From contig JAADGV010000032.1 of NCBI GenBank assembly GCA_013152205.1, positions 88,728-152,727 of the forward strand: a stretch of 64,000 nt of DNA, in the 5' to 3' direction. Positions 43,821 to 52,359 of this stretch are shown here, piece by piece (position 1 is the first letter of the stretch; each line of letters starts with the position of its first letter). The notes under the pieces were generated by a model, which did no database searches, had not been told where the DNA came from, and saw nothing but the letters and a program-made list of their open reading frames with translations. Origin of the DNA: Planctomycetota bacterium. GTDB taxonomy: Bacteria > Planctomycetota > Planctomycetia > Pirellulales > Lacipirellulaceae. A program made the translations under genes and the position numbers.

Positions 43821-44331
43821 GGGTTGTTCTTTCTTTGAAATCCAAAAAAAACGTAATTCTAGATACTCTAATAATACACGATTTCCTAACGATTGTTGCC
43901 TTAGACCAAGGTAAGAAAAAATATCGTATGGTCGTGGCTCAACATTGCGGGCAACTGCAAAGTCAAAAAATCGACCCCACTAGAGTCTAGCTACGAACGG
44001 CACGACTTAGCAGTTCCAGGACACGGAGCAGGAGAATTGCAAAGTCGCTGTGAGAGGTATCTCTGACGACGAACAAGTCAAATGCCGTGACTTTCGTCGT
44101 CAGAGACGCCTCCCACAATCATTGATCGCCGACTTTGCAGTCGTCCTGGAGTACAGAGTGCCCGGATTGCAATGTTTCCAATTATTGATACAATCTCACG
44201 AACTCACGGAGAGAAAGTCAGTTTGCGGTAGTTATCGAATCTTCCCGCGTCCGCAAACTGAAAAACGAGACGGATGACCGACGATAGCCTTTGGAAGCTC
44301 AGTCATCCACTTAGATATCTCACCTACTCCT
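43821..44331. other. 511-base gap before the tRNA, with an inverted-repeat element
   Basis: No coding sequence is supported. A palindromic element (44011-44165) occupies part of it. The tRNA promoter must lie near 44290-44330 but is not clear. Confidence 0.5.
44011..44165. mobile_element. Palindromic MITE-like element
   Basis: TGTGAGAGGTATCTCTGACG (44049-44068) is inverted at 44093-44117 with three mismatches over 25 bases. Outer parts (GCAAAGTCG near 44039 and CGACTTTGC near 44130) also pair. It lies directly upstream of tRNA-Ala. Confidence 0.6.
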
Positions 44332-44404
44332 GGGGCCGTAGCTCAGCTGGGAGAGCGCCGGCTTTGCAAGCCGGAGGTCAGGGGTTCGATCCCCCTCGGC
44401 TCCA
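44332..44404 (+). tRNA. tRNA-Ala (anticodon TGC)
   Basis: The 73-base cloverleaf has an acceptor pair GGGGCCG/CGGCTCC, a D-loop (GCTCAGCTGGGAGAGC), an anticodon loop TTTGCAA giving TGC, and a T-arm AGGGG-TTCGATC-CCCCT. G3 pairs with T70 in the acceptor stem, the alanine identity pair. The gene ends in A, and no CCA is encoded. Its 3' part is the integration site of the downstream elements: the sequence from 44361 is repeated exactly at 53968. Confidence 0.97.
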
Positions 44405-44425
44405 CTTTCTGTAACCTGTTGTCGA
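44361..44425 (+). repeat. att site, left copy (65 bp, tRNA 3' end plus 21 bases)
   Basis: Bases 44361-44425 are identical to 53968-54032. The block starts in the anticodon stem and continues 21 bases past the tRNA 3' end. This is the normal layout for a tyrosine-integrase attachment site in a tRNA gene. Confidence 0.9.
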
Positions 44426-44526
44426 CCAAGCCTTTGTGCTGACCGCTGGGTGTGTGTTCTAGCGTGCGACTGTCCTGATTGAAATGTATCAAAGTTGATA
44501 CGTTTTGGCCGAAAGGAGAGCTTCGC

Positions 44527-45600
44527 ATGCCTGATTCCTCCCACCCCTCTGGCGTCTCCCGTCCCCCGAAATACTCCCGGCAAAAGCGTGAGGGACGACA
44601 CGACCGCGCCTACGTACGGATAGAAGGCAAGAGGGTCTATCTCGGGAATTTTGGCTCTTCTGAAAGCCACGCTAGATATGCCGACCTGATCGGTGGTCAC
44701 CACGTGGAACCACCCAAGCTATCGACCGATCCGACCGTCAGTGAACTACTCGTTCAATTTTTGGAGTGGGCAAACGGCTATTACGATGCCCGCGAGTACG
44801 GCCACTTCGTGATTGTTGCCAAGTGGTTGCGTAATCATGCCGGTGGCATCTCTGCTATGGACTTCGGGCCAAAACGTCTCAAGGAAATTCGCCAAGCCAT
44901 GATTGCCCACGGCTTGACTCGCAAGAGCATCAACCGTCAGATCGTCAGAATTCGCCAAGTTTTCACCTGGGCGGTTGGTGAGGAAATCATCCCAGCCACC
45001 AACCTAGAGGCACTACGGGCCGTTAAGGGGCTTCGGGAGGGACGTAGCGGCGCAAAGGAAAAAGACCCGATCCAGCCGGTAAGCGACGATGACATCCAGG
45101 CGACTATCAAGCATTTGTCGCCTCGTGTGGCCGATATGGTGCGGGTGCATCAGCTAATCGGTTGCCGACCTGCTGAGCTGGTGTCAATACGGCCCCAAGA
45201 CGTCGACCGAAGCGGGGCCGTTTGGTTCTACTCGCCAGCGAGCCATAAGAACACCTGGCGCGGAAAGTCACGTAGCATTGCCATCGGGCCTCGAGCGCAA
45301 GCCATCCTGCAAAAGTATCTTTTCGGAAACTGGTGTTTTGTCTCCCAAACGGATAAAGGAAAACCAGAGCGGTATCTGGTATCCAGCTACCGAAGGGCAA
45401 TCACAAGAGCCTGCAAGCGTGCAGATGTGGAGCCTTGGACGCCTGGCCAGTTGCGGCACACTACTGCTTCACTAGTGCGAAAACAGTTTGGCCTGGATGC
45501 GGCGCAATCGATCCTTGGTCATGCGACGGCAAATACCACTGAAATCTACGCTGAACTGGATAAGAGCAAGGCCGCAGAAGTGGCGTTTCGGATAGGGTAA
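44527..45600 (+). CDS. Tyrosine recombinase/integrase of element 1
   Basis: The 357-residue integrase is read from the ATG at 44527, preceded by AAAGGAGAG. Residues about 1-50 are a basic arm-binding region; the core-binding domain follows (about 75-170: EWANGYYDAREYGHFVIVAKW), then the catalytic domain. Visible catalytic residues are Arg in IGCRPAELV, Lys in SHKNTWRGKS, Arg in GQLRHTTAS, the His in ILGHATANT and the nucleophile Tyr in EIYAEL. The usual His of the HxxR box is replaced by Gly (PGQLR). The tRNA-Ala end is its likely attachment site. It is close to the integrase at 54128, with some DNA stretches nearly identical. A promoter-like site follows the stop. Confidence 0.95.
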   Translation: MPDSSHPSGVSRPPKYSRQKREGRHDRAYVRIEGKRVYLGNFGSSESHARYADLIGGHHVEPPKLSTDPTVSELLVQFLEWANGYYDAREYGHFVIVAKWLRNHAGGISAMDFGPKRLKEIRQAMIAHGLTRKSINRQIVRIRQVFTWAVGEEIIPATNLEALRAVKGLREGRSGAKEKDPIQPVSDDDIQATIKHLSPRVADMVRVHQLIGCRPAELVSIRPQDVDRSGAVWFYSPASHKNTWRGKSRSIAIGPRAQAILQKYLFGNWCFVSQTDKGKPERYLVSSYRRAITRACKRADVEPWTPGQLRHTTASLVRKQFGLDAAQSILGHATANTTEIYAELDKSKAAEVAFRIG

Positions 45601-45621
45601 ATAGATAATATCAAAACAGTA

Positions 45622-45649
45622 TTGACCAGTAATTATATTTTCGCATAAT
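45622..45649 (+). promoter_or_regulatory. Predicted sigma-70-like promoter after integrase 1
   Basis: TTGACC (45622-45627) and CATAAT (45644-45649) are 16 bases apart. A similar pair lies at the same distance after the second integrase. It would drive the excisionase candidate and downstream genes. Confidence 0.5.
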
Positions 45650-45793
45650 CAGTAGTGTTAGTTGGAAGTGGCTGCCTAACCTGGATGGGCACTGTATTAG
45701 CTTGACGGGCCATGGATAAATAGGACCGGAACGAACACCGGGCTTCTCACTAACAAATCAGGGATTTTCGGAAGCGTCAAACCACCGAAATGA

Positions 45794-45835
45794 GCCTGCT
45801 CACAGCGCGAATTGTGCGCTGTGAGCAGGCTTTTT
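45794..45835 (+). terminator. Strong hairpin with T-tract
   Basis: A 15-bp perfect stem (GCCTGCTCACAGCGC, 45794-45808, and its complement at 45816-45830), a 7-base loop and TTTTT. It lies between the promoter-like site and the DUF1580-like gene, so it could be an attenuator as well as an end for an upstream transcript. Confidence 0.85.
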
Positions 45836-45880
45836 CTATGCCTGCTCGCAGTGCGCCTACCACTCAAGTGAGGTGCAAAA

Positions 45881-46162
45881 ATGCCCAGTTCTATCGCGAG
45901 CGGCGATTTTTTGACGCTCAATGAGGCGTGTAATCACGTCCCAGGCCGACCACACGTAAACACCCTAAGGAGATGGTGTGACCGTGGGTTCGACGGTGTG
46001 ATCTTGAAGTCGTGGCGATGCGGTCATCGACGTCTTACCACACTCGGAGCCATCAACGATTTTATCTCGGCCATGACGGCCAATGATGCATCTTGTGCTC
46101 CTTTACCAACTGCTGGACATCGGCACGCCGAACAGCAACTGGACGATTTGGGCGTGAAATAG
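45881..46162 (+). CDS. DUF1580-like DNA-binding protein, excisionase candidate
   Basis: The 93-residue protein has a MerR/excisionase-like winged-helix segment: LTLNEACNHVPGRPHVNTLRRWCDRGFDGVILKSWRCGHRRLTT, in which the helix-turn-helix is followed by a strand pair. This layout is the planctomycete DUF1580 family, and the position next to the integrase is typical of a recombination directionality factor. A shorter homologue is at 55606 in element 2 (TLIEASKILPGRPHRNTLIRWCD). It ends in an unstructured tail. Role inferred from fold and position. Confidence 0.85.
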   Translation: MPSSIASGDFLTLNEACNHVPGRPHVNTLRRWCDRGFDGVILKSWRCGHRRLTTLGAINDFISAMTANDASCAPLPTAGHRHAEQQLDDLGVK

Positions 46163-46174
46163 GGGGGCATCGAG

Positions 46175-47155
46175 ATGAAAATAGGCACACTACACCATCC
46201 CAAAACGAAGCGGCTGGCACGTCTACTAGATGTCCCATCTTACGCCGCCGTCGGCATATTGGAATCAATCTGGCACCTGACGTCGGAAGCCGCCGACGAG
46301 GGCGACATTGGCAGATTCAGCGACGATGAAATCGCGGACTACATCGGTTGGGAGCACGATTCGGCTCAGCTCATCAAAGCCTTGATTGAATCACGATGGC
46401 TCGATGAGCACACAGAAGACCGCCTTTCGGTGCATGATTGGGTGGACCATTGTCCCGGCTTTGTTACCGAGCGGTTGAAAAAACGACGCGCTCGAGCGGC
46501 CAAGAAGCAGAAGAGAGACCAAACCGAGACGACATCGGATGAACAAGAGACGGGCAAGGACATCGCAGGGACAACCGAGGGACAGCCCGGGGACAAGTCG
46601 AAGAATGTACCCTCTATACCACGTCCATCCAAGCCACGTCCATCCAAGTCAATCCCATCCACCTCCAATTGGGAGGAGGTGGAGGAGGAACTGATTCTAC
46701 TAAAGGTGGGTGCTGCTCCGGCAGCCGTCAGGGAAGCCAAGGCCCGCGGACTGACGCCTAGCGACGCCACCAAGCTCATCGCTCAGTATCGGGCCTCCCC
46801 GGGTGCGTGGGGCCCAGGTGCCCTCTACGATCGCCTTGCTGGCATTCGGGCCGGGTGGCCCCCACGGGATGAAAAATACCAGCGCAACCAGCGGCGCGAT
46901 GAAACCGACCGACGATTTGCCGACCAACAAGCGGAAACCGATCGGGCGAATCGAGAAGCGGCGGATGAACGAAAGCGTTTTTCAGAGCGTGAGGCCAAAT
47001 ACGGCCCCGACCTCGACGTGATGCCGGAGGATGAAGTCAAAGCACTACTAGAAAGTGCCGTTCCAAATGAAAACGAGCGGAAATTCCTAGGCAAAAAAAT
47101 GAAACGAGCCGTCCTGCTGCAAGCGCTGGCCGAGATGAACGGGGCCCCCGCATGA
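46175..47155 (+). CDS. Phage replisome-organiser-like protein
   Basis: The 326-residue protein has an N-terminal winged-helix domain with RLARLLDVPSYAAVGILESIWHLTSEAADEGDIGRFSDDEIADYIGW, similar to the N-terminal domain of phage replication-initiation proteins related to DnaD. Residues about 95-160 are a charged linker with a PRPSKPRPSKSIPST direct repeat. The C-terminal half is helical and charged (DETDRRFADQQAETDRANREAADERKRF) and probably contacts DNA or a helicase. It is in the position occupied by the ParB-TopoVI-A-like gene in element 2. Its stop overlaps the next ATG by four bases (ATGA). A replication role is inferred. Confidence 0.8.
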   Translation: MKIGTLHHPKTKRLARLLDVPSYAAVGILESIWHLTSEAADEGDIGRFSDDEIADYIGWEHDSAQLIKALIESRWLDEHTEDRLSVHDWVDHCPGFVTERLKKRRARAAKKQKRDQTETTSDEQETGKDIAGTTEGQPGDKSKNVPSIPRPSKPRPSKSIPSTSNWEEVEEELILLKVGAAPAAVREAKARGLTPSDATKLIAQYRASPGAWGPGALYDRLAGIRAGWPPRDEKYQRNQRRDETDRRFADQQAETDRANREAADERKRFSEREAKYGPDLDVMPEDEVKALLESAVPNENERKFLGKKMKRAVLLQALAEMNGAPA

Positions 47156-47331
47156 CCAACAAAACAACCCATTGCGACGCCTGTGGCCAACCGACAGCCG
47201 TACTGGCAATCCAAGGTGAAGTATCGAGCCAGTTCATTTGCCGATTTTGCGGCCACCACTTCGAGCGCGACAACCACCGCGAAACCCGAGAGTTCCTCAC
47301 CAAAGCTAAGCTACAAATCACAGCCGTTTAA
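47152..47331 (+). CDS. Small zinc-ribbon protein of element 1
   Basis: A 59-residue protein with two CXXC pairs (CDACG and CRFCG) that would bind one zinc ion, joined by TAVLAIQGEVSSQFI. Its start overlaps the stop of the replication gene (ATGA), so translation is coupled. A homologue with the identical core TAVLAIQGEVSSQF is at 57785 in element 2, so it belongs to the conserved backbone of both elements. It may bind DNA, RNA or a protein partner; the function is unknown. Confidence 0.8.
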   Translation: MTNKTTHCDACGQPTAVLAIQGEVSSQFICRFCGHHFERDNHRETREFLTKAKLQITAV

Positions 47332-47349
47332 TCGGCAAAAGAAACGGAT

Positions 47350-47754
47350 ATGGTAACCACCGCAAAACTTGAGGGCCGAGACGCCGCAGGCCGATTCACG
47401 GCAGGCAACACTCTGTCTCGCGGTCGACCTAGACGGGAACGCGAGACAGAGTTTCTCGATGCGTTCTGCGGAGCCCTGCCCGCAAGCGAGCTGGCCGAAG
47501 TCACCAAGGCGATACTCGCACGCGCCAAAGCTGGAAACATCCCGGCAGCTAGATTGTTGCTGGAATACGCCGTAGGCAAGCCGACGACAAGAATCGAATT
47601 CGCGCCCAGCGACGAAGAGTACCGCGTCGCCGGTAAGTCGCCAGCGGAGGGCATGGCCGCCATGATGGAACGCATCGCTGCCAAGGTGAAAGAGCGCCGC
47701 GAGTACGAAGATTGCGTGAAAAAAACTGATACCCAGAATAGGAGTAAATACTAA
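47350..47754 (+). CDS. DUF5681-like phage-associated protein
   Basis: The 134-residue protein opens with KLEGRDAAGRFTAGNTLSRGRP, a basic motif like the 'GRFxxGxSGNPxGRP' start of DUF5681 proteins next to terminase genes in phages. A helical part (ELAEVTKAILARAKAGNIPAARLLLEYAVGKP) follows. It could be a small-terminase-like or DNA-binding accessory protein, but no large terminase is present. The stop overlaps the next start (TAATG). Family assignment is tentative. Confidence 0.7.
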   Translation: MVTTAKLEGRDAAGRFTAGNTLSRGRPRRERETEFLDAFCGALPASELAEVTKAILARAKAGNIPAARLLLEYAVGKPTTRIEFAPSDEEYRVAGKSPAEGMAAMMERIAAKVKERREYEDCVKKTDTQNRSKY

Positions 47755-48578
47755 TGCCGCTACCTATTGTGCCAATCATGGGCGGTCTTCTACGCGCAGC
47801 TGGCTCTGCGGCCATGCGTGTAGGCGGAGGGGCGTTGTTACGCCGTGCCGGTGGCGGGGCGGCTATGGCGGGCCTACGTCTTGGCGGAGGGGCGTTGTTA
47901 CGTGCGGCAGGTGGCACGGCGATTACGAGCGTCATCGCAGGAGGCAGAAGCGATCGCGAGGGAGGGGAAAAAAGAGAGAGAAAAAACTGTTCCCCCTGGC
48001 CCTCTCGCATGCACCCCAAGGGCAAGTCGCCAATCCCCCCGCCACCTAGCCGCGCGAAATCGGCGGGCACTCGTGGCATGGCGCTACTCAAGGCATCGGT
48101 CAGCACCGCCGCAGGGCTTGCGTTGGCAGGCAAAGCAGCCACTTTTTTCGCTAAGTCGTTGAACAATTCAGCCACCAATAATTTGGCGATGTACAACGGC
48201 CAGATTGCAGGGCTTGCCGCACAAAAGGAAGTTTTCAACATGCAGCAGAATGTCCGACGTGGCAATAGCGTCGCGGCAACCACGGTAGCTCTCGGCGATT
48301 CGCTCATGCGTTTGGAGAAGAAAACACAACCTTTCGGAAATGCCTACGAGAACACAAGAAATTGGATACTCGACAAAGGGGCCGAAGGCGGGGGGTATTT
48401 TGCGGATGCGCTCGAGGCTACCGGAATCACGGAAGCAGTCAGAAATTACAATTCCGGATTCGGCAAAGGACAACTCAACACAGACGCGCTTGACTGGATG
48501 CGAGAAGCAGCTAGAGGCGAATACGTTGACCAAGCACTCAACCAAAAACCTAATGAGACACCCGGGAGTCGCATCTAA
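47754..48578 (+). CDS. Gly/Ala-rich phage-like protein
   Basis: The 274-residue protein has a glycine/alanine-rich N-terminus with the repeated unit GGGALLRRAGGGAAM/GGGALLRAAGGTAI; the DNA repeats with a 60-base period (GGCGGAGGGGCGTTGTTACG at about 47824 and 47884). Residues about 60-90 are basic and proline-rich. Two hydrophobic helices follow (ASVSTAAGLALAGKAATFFA), then an alpha-helical part without known motifs. Such proteins can be internal virion or membrane-active proteins. Its stop overlaps the next ATG (TAATG). Function unknown. Confidence 0.75.
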   Translation: MPLPIVPIMGGLLRAAGSAAMRVGGGALLRRAGGGAAMAGLRLGGGALLRAAGGTAITSVIAGGRSDREGGEKRERKNCSPWPSRMHPKGKSPIPPPPSRAKSAGTRGMALLKASVSTAAGLALAGKAATFFAKSLNNSATNNLAMYNGQIAGLAAQKEVFNMQQNVRRGNSVAATTVALGDSLMRLEKKTQPFGNAYENTRNWILDKGAEGGGYFADALEATGITEAVRNYNSGFGKGQLNTDALDWMREAARGEYVDQALNQKPNETPGSRI

Positions 48579-50440
48579 TGGCCACCGACGTCACCTACAA
48601 TGGTGTGAAGCTGCATAACGTACTTACCCGTCAGTGGGATCAAGAGATCGTCTATGACTCGACCGAAACCGATCTCCTGGGCCAGCGGTTCAAGCTACAG
48701 TTCGATGGAATCCTACACGCTCAGCGCGTGCCCATTACGAGCGCCGAAACTTATATAGCCGCGGGCACAGGCACGAACGAAAACGCATTCACACAACTAT
48801 CTGCGATACAGGATCTTCTTGGAACCCCGCGCAAGCAACTCACTGTGGTGATCGACGGCAATACGGTCATTGACATCGTAGGGCCAGGCGGACAGCACCA
48901 AGCCCAGAACGCCGACATTGAAAACGGACCCAAGCCCAAGAACATCAGCGTGACGCCAATCGGTGCTTCTGCGTTTCGGGTCTCGTTTACGATTGAAGCA
49001 GTCGTAGGCAATTGCAGCAACCGCAGTGGAGACGGACTCATCATCAATAATCGGTGGCGTGTTTCCGAGTCGATGGATGCTAACTTTTTTACGACCCGTA
49101 CTATCAGCGGCAAGTTGCGACTATCGCGAGGACCGCAAGTGCCTGGGGATCCACAAGCGGGGCATTACTTCAAACCGGTGGTCATTCCGCCTCTGGAAGG
49201 CAGCTTTCGCCGCGAGCGGGTGGTGTTTAACGCTGAAGAAGACGGCCTCACCTGCAGTTATGAGGTGACCGACCGGCAGGTGCATCAGGCAGCCCCATGG
49301 CCTGCGACGAAGATGAGCGCAGTTCACAGCGAGACGGTGAACAATAGCACCTTTTTCTTTTCGGAAATTAGTGTCCGGCTCGAAGGGGATCCAAGCGCCA
49401 ACAAGCAATTGCTGATCGAGAGGGCGCTGCAGGTAGCTGAAGCGAGGATCAATTTCCTGGCGATTGTTGGCCAGGGAAAGTTTGTTGAAAGCATGACGCT
49501 CACCGACCACATTGGTGAGCTGCCAGTCGTAGAACTGCGCATGCGAGTTCGTCGTACCGATGTCGCAAGTTCCAAAAAACTACTAATGGGCCTACGCGCG
49601 CACGATCTCGGGCGCGACCTAAAACTTCCCAGTCTAGGGAACTCAGCGTTCTCGTTGATTGCTGGGACCGACTATGACTCGCAGCGCTCACGAGTCCCAA
49701 AACCGTATGGATACAAAGCTGGGTCCGATCTTCCTGACGGAGAACGACGCCCCGCCGTGATTTATCTATTGCAGTGTTATCTACAAAACCCGTGCAGCGG
49801 GCCGTACCATGTTGGACCGCGAGGAAACACACCAAGCAAAAAAGCCGCTCCAAAAAAGAGCGATGATCGCGAAGATGATACCACCGTCATCGAGACGTCG
49901 ACATCACTCCCCGAGGACATTGATACGTACTCCACGGCAACGCGAGAAAACATCTACACGATGGCGAAGATGAGTACGACCTACGAGCGCGCCCCAATGC
50001 TGTTGCAGATGCCGCGATCGAGTTCTATGGGCAAAAATGGGAAACTGCTCGTGAAAAAACATCCTGCCGCTGCAGTGGTCAAGCTAGCGGAGACCCAGTC
50101 ACGGCGAATTGTGGTTATCGACTTCGAGCGAGTGGGAGCGATGCCTGAGGTGCCCGAGGCAAACTCCTATCTGATTGCTAGTGCTAACGACGCGAAAGGC
50201 CAAGCGTATCCCGCTGACGTTAGGACAGAGATCCTGGCCCCCATCCGGTCTCCGGACGGCCGGGACACCATCCACCGCGTTAGCCAAAGGTTAACCTACC
50301 TGATGTCCGCCGACCCCGCCGTAGTCGATGAGCCACTACCAGTAGGCGTCAATCCGGTCACAAATTTTGAGGACTACGACGGAACCCTAAAAATCACCAG
50401 TTCCTCAGAACTTTCTGGAGACCCGCCGAACGTCACATAA
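48578..50440 (+). CDS. Large structural-like protein of element 1
   Basis: The 620-residue protein is the largest in element 1. It is rich in beta-strand patterns (YNGVKLHNVLTRQWDQEIVYD, QLTVVIDGNTVIDIVG, ISVTPIGASAFRVSFTIEAVVG) without signal peptide, membrane helix or enzyme motif. A low-complexity segment (KKAAPKKSDDREDDTTVIE) near residue 425 splits it. The content suggests a virion or tail component. I recognise no family. It sits in a TAATG-coupled operon with the two genes before it, so it is likely expressed with them. Confidence 0.75.
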   Translation: MATDVTYNGVKLHNVLTRQWDQEIVYDSTETDLLGQRFKLQFDGILHAQRVPITSAETYIAAGTGTNENAFTQLSAIQDLLGTPRKQLTVVIDGNTVIDIVGPGGQHQAQNADIENGPKPKNISVTPIGASAFRVSFTIEAVVGNCSNRSGDGLIINNRWRVSESMDANFFTTRTISGKLRLSRGPQVPGDPQAGHYFKPVVIPPLEGSFRRERVVFNAEEDGLTCSYEVTDRQVHQAAPWPATKMSAVHSETVNNSTFFFSEISVRLEGDPSANKQLLIERALQVAEARINFLAIVGQGKFVESMTLTDHIGELPVVELRMRVRRTDVASSKKLLMGLRAHDLGRDLKLPSLGNSAFSLIAGTDYDSQRSRVPKPYGYKAGSDLPDGERRPAVIYLLQCYLQNPCSGPYHVGPRGNTPSKKAAPKKSDDREDDTTVIETSTSLPEDIDTYSTATRENIYTMAKMSTTYERAPMLLQMPRSSSMGKNGKLLVKKHPAAAVVKLAETQSRRIVVIDFERVGAMPEVPEANSYLIASANDAKGQAYPADVRTEILAPIRSPDGRDTIHRVSQRLTYLMSADPAVVDEPLPVGVNPVTNFEDYDGTLKITSSSELSGDPPNVT

Positions 50441-50455
50441 CGGGAGACCTAAAAA

Positions 50456-50896
50456 ATGATTGCAATCAACGAGACGAATCTAGCCAGCCATGCAAAGCGA
50501 TTCCAGGAATACGCCCGCGATTTATTGAAACCTTTGGTCAACGGTGAAGGCCGCCTCAATGGCGAAGAAGAAGAACTCTACAAAGTTTCCCGACTGCTTA
50601 TTCAGTACATGCGATTGCACCTACGCAAGCACTGGCCGTCAGATAGCACGTATGCGATTTGCCTGATGGCTGAGGTGGCCTCAATCGCCGTAATATGTAA
50701 GCATCGCTGCCCGGATAGTACGCAGAAAGCGTTGAGGCCGATCTTGCAGAGTCTTTACCACAACCTGACCGAAGCAATCGATAGCCAACCAGCTTCGATA
50801 GCCGAGCGAAAAAACCACACCGCCGATTTCGGCGTTATTTCATTTGCTTCTCACGAATTGGATGTGAGGGCAGCCCAACCCCAGGAGACGCTATGA
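50456..50896 (+). CDS. Hypothetical helical protein of element 1
   Basis: The 146-residue protein is mostly alpha-helical (KRFQEYARDLLKPLVNGEGRLNGEEEELYKVSRLLIQYMRLHLRKHW) with a few cysteines and no clear domain. The ribosome-binding site GGGAGACC is a good match. Its stop overlaps the next start by four bases (ATGA), so it is coupled to the 220-residue gene. It could be a chaperone or regulator of the preceding large protein; unproven. Confidence 0.7.
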   Translation: MIAINETNLASHAKRFQEYARDLLKPLVNGEGRLNGEEEELYKVSRLLIQYMRLHLRKHWPSDSTYAICLMAEVASIAVICKHRCPDSTQKALRPILQSLYHNLTEAIDSQPASIAERKNHTADFGVISFASHELDVRAAQPQETL

Positions 50897-51555
50897 CTGC
50901 AAACGCACTAGATGAACTGATTGACGACGGAACCACTGCCGAGGACATCGCCCTAGCGCGATGCCAAACAACGGCAAAGGCGCTCGAACTACTCGATCGT
51001 GAAAACGTCGACTTCCTAAATTCGGGCCAACGACGACCGCCGGAGAGCTTGTACGATGCGCTCGAGAGTTTGCTCGATTGCGTCGCTATCGAGCCCGGAG
51101 TCGGTTGGCCCCAAAAGAGCTGGGCATTCCTCGCGCACGCCACGACACTAGCCGAGAGTGTCGGGCAATACGGTCTCAACTGGCGAGACCATGTCGGCAC
51201 GTGGGGCCCTGCAATATCCAAGCGGATTCAGCTTGCCTTCGAGGAGCAAGATAACTTGCTTGACCCGACGCTCCCCGTTGAACGAGTGGTTGCACTTGAG
51301 ACGGTCGAAGATTTGGTCGAGCAGAAAGTCAGCGACTATCAGATCGCCAAGATTTATGAGTGGTTTGACGATCAAGGATACCCTGACACGGCAAAAGCAA
51401 AGGCTTGCCGCAAGGGCGAAGTAAAAGCTCCTGTTAGCAAAACCTTCCCGCCTTCGGTAAGTGGTCCACAGCGTCAGCCGCACCTGGGTGCGGTCGACAA
51501 TTGCGTTCACACATTCGAGGAGATTCGATCCGCTACCAAGGTGATTGCAGTCTAA
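50893..51555 (+). CDS. Hypothetical protein of element 1
   Basis: The 220-residue protein has two helical regions (LDELIDDGTTAEDIALARCQTTAKALELLD and DLVEQKVSDYQIAKIYEWFDDQGYPDTAKAKACRKGEVKAP) with an intervening tryptophan-rich part (NWRDHVGTWGPAISKRIQLAFEEQ). The segment SDYQIAKIYEWFDDQG looks like a small HTH. No known family. It is translated with the previous gene by an ATGA overlap and is followed by two strong hairpins. Confidence 0.7.
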   Translation: MTANALDELIDDGTTAEDIALARCQTTAKALELLDRENVDFLNSGQRRPPESLYDALESLLDCVAIEPGVGWPQKSWAFLAHATTLAESVGQYGLNWRDHVGTWGPAISKRIQLAFEEQDNLLDPTLPVERVVALETVEDLVEQKVSDYQIAKIYEWFDDQGYPDTAKAKACRKGEVKAPVSKTFPPSVSGPQRQPHLGAVDNCVHTFEEIRSATKVIAV

Positions 51556-51567
51556 CATTTCAGAGCG

Positions 51568-51709
51568 CGGCGGCTGGCATGGGTCGGTGAATGCCCCGGG
51601 TGTTTCTTGCGAACACACCCACCAGCCGCCGTGTTTTCACAGACCGTGTGGCGGCGGGTCGTAAAGCACGCTGGTTTTGCCTGGGAAGCGTGTCCCGCCG
51701 CCCATTTTT
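51568..51709 (+). terminator. Two successive hairpins with T-tracts
   Basis: The first has a 10-bp stem CGGCGGCTGG/CCAGCCGCCG (51568-51577 and 51622-51631) and TGTTTT. The second has GCGGCGGG/CCCGCCGC (about 51651-51658 and 51694-51701), an inner CACGC/GCGTG stem and TTTTT. They separate the 220-residue gene from the one at 51734. Confidence 0.75.
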
Positions 51710-51733
51710 ATTACTACTGAAAGGGAAAATACC

Positions 51734-52324
51734 ATGGCCAATCCACTTGAGTATCGAGAGTTGAAAGCACAGCAGCGGAAAATCCGTTACAGCGAAAAAC
51801 ATGGCGGCGAATTTGTAATCAATACGGCCACCGTCGAACCCGAGTCGCCCGTACATCGTTACCAAGGCGGCGAAACGACAGGCAACGATGGGCTGATTGC
51901 TCAAATCATGGAAGCGATCGGCATGACGTCTGAGTTTCAGTTCTTGCGTAAGCTGATGGCAGAATCGATGCCGGTGGGCTTACCTGGCGGCGAGGCAGGC
52001 TATGAGGATGCCGGAAACACGGACGCAGCAACGATGTTGCATGACAAACGCAAAAACTACCAACGCCTTCGCCGCCCTGAGGTAGATTCGATGCACTACC
52101 AACAGCCACGCGATGCGTCTGATGATGTCCAGCGCTACGAAGCCCGTCAGCAGGCCCATGCTGAGTTGTGCGGGGCCTTCGAGGACTTCAACGAGAGCCG
52201 CAAGGACATCAGCGATCGAGCCAGTCAGCACGCCCTGCGGCATGGCTGCGACTATGTCACGGCACTGGCCGCCGTAGGTGGTTCGATACCCGACGTCTGC
52301 TTGCCGCCGGCGTCGGCCTGCTGA
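51734..52324 (+). CDS. Hypothetical phage-like protein of element 1
   Basis: The 196-residue protein begins at the ATG at 51734, preceded by CTACTGAAAGGGAAAATACC; a nearly identical leader (CTACTGAAAGAAAATACC) precedes 53379. It starts with a basic helix (EYRELKAQQRKIRYSEKHGG), has a central EAIGMTSEFQFLRKLMAE helix and many charged residues, and a C-terminal part with HALRHGCDYVTALAAVGG. I recognise no domain. The gene follows two terminator-like hairpins, so it may have its own promoter. Structural or morphogenesis role is a guess. Confidence 0.65.
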   Translation: MANPLEYRELKAQQRKIRYSEKHGGEFVINTATVEPESPVHRYQGGETTGNDGLIAQIMEAIGMTSEFQFLRKLMAESMPVGLPGGEAGYEDAGNTDAATMLHDKRKNYQRLRRPEVDSMHYQQPRDASDDVQRYEARQQAHAELCGAFEDFNESRKDISDRASQHALRHGCDYVTALAAVGGSIPDVCLPPASAC

Positions 52325-52359
52325 GCGGGCTCCGCCCTCACCCAAGAACGGAAAATCCT

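Noticed and set aside
47350..47754. Small terminase subunit
   Set aside because: The GRFTAGN-type start fits a DUF5681-like protein, but no large terminase accompanies it and no HTH typical of small terminases is clear. I keep the weaker call.
48578..50440. Major capsid or portal protein
   Set aside because: The strand-rich pattern hints at a virion protein, but no HK97-type or portal motif can be seen, so I left it as structural-like.
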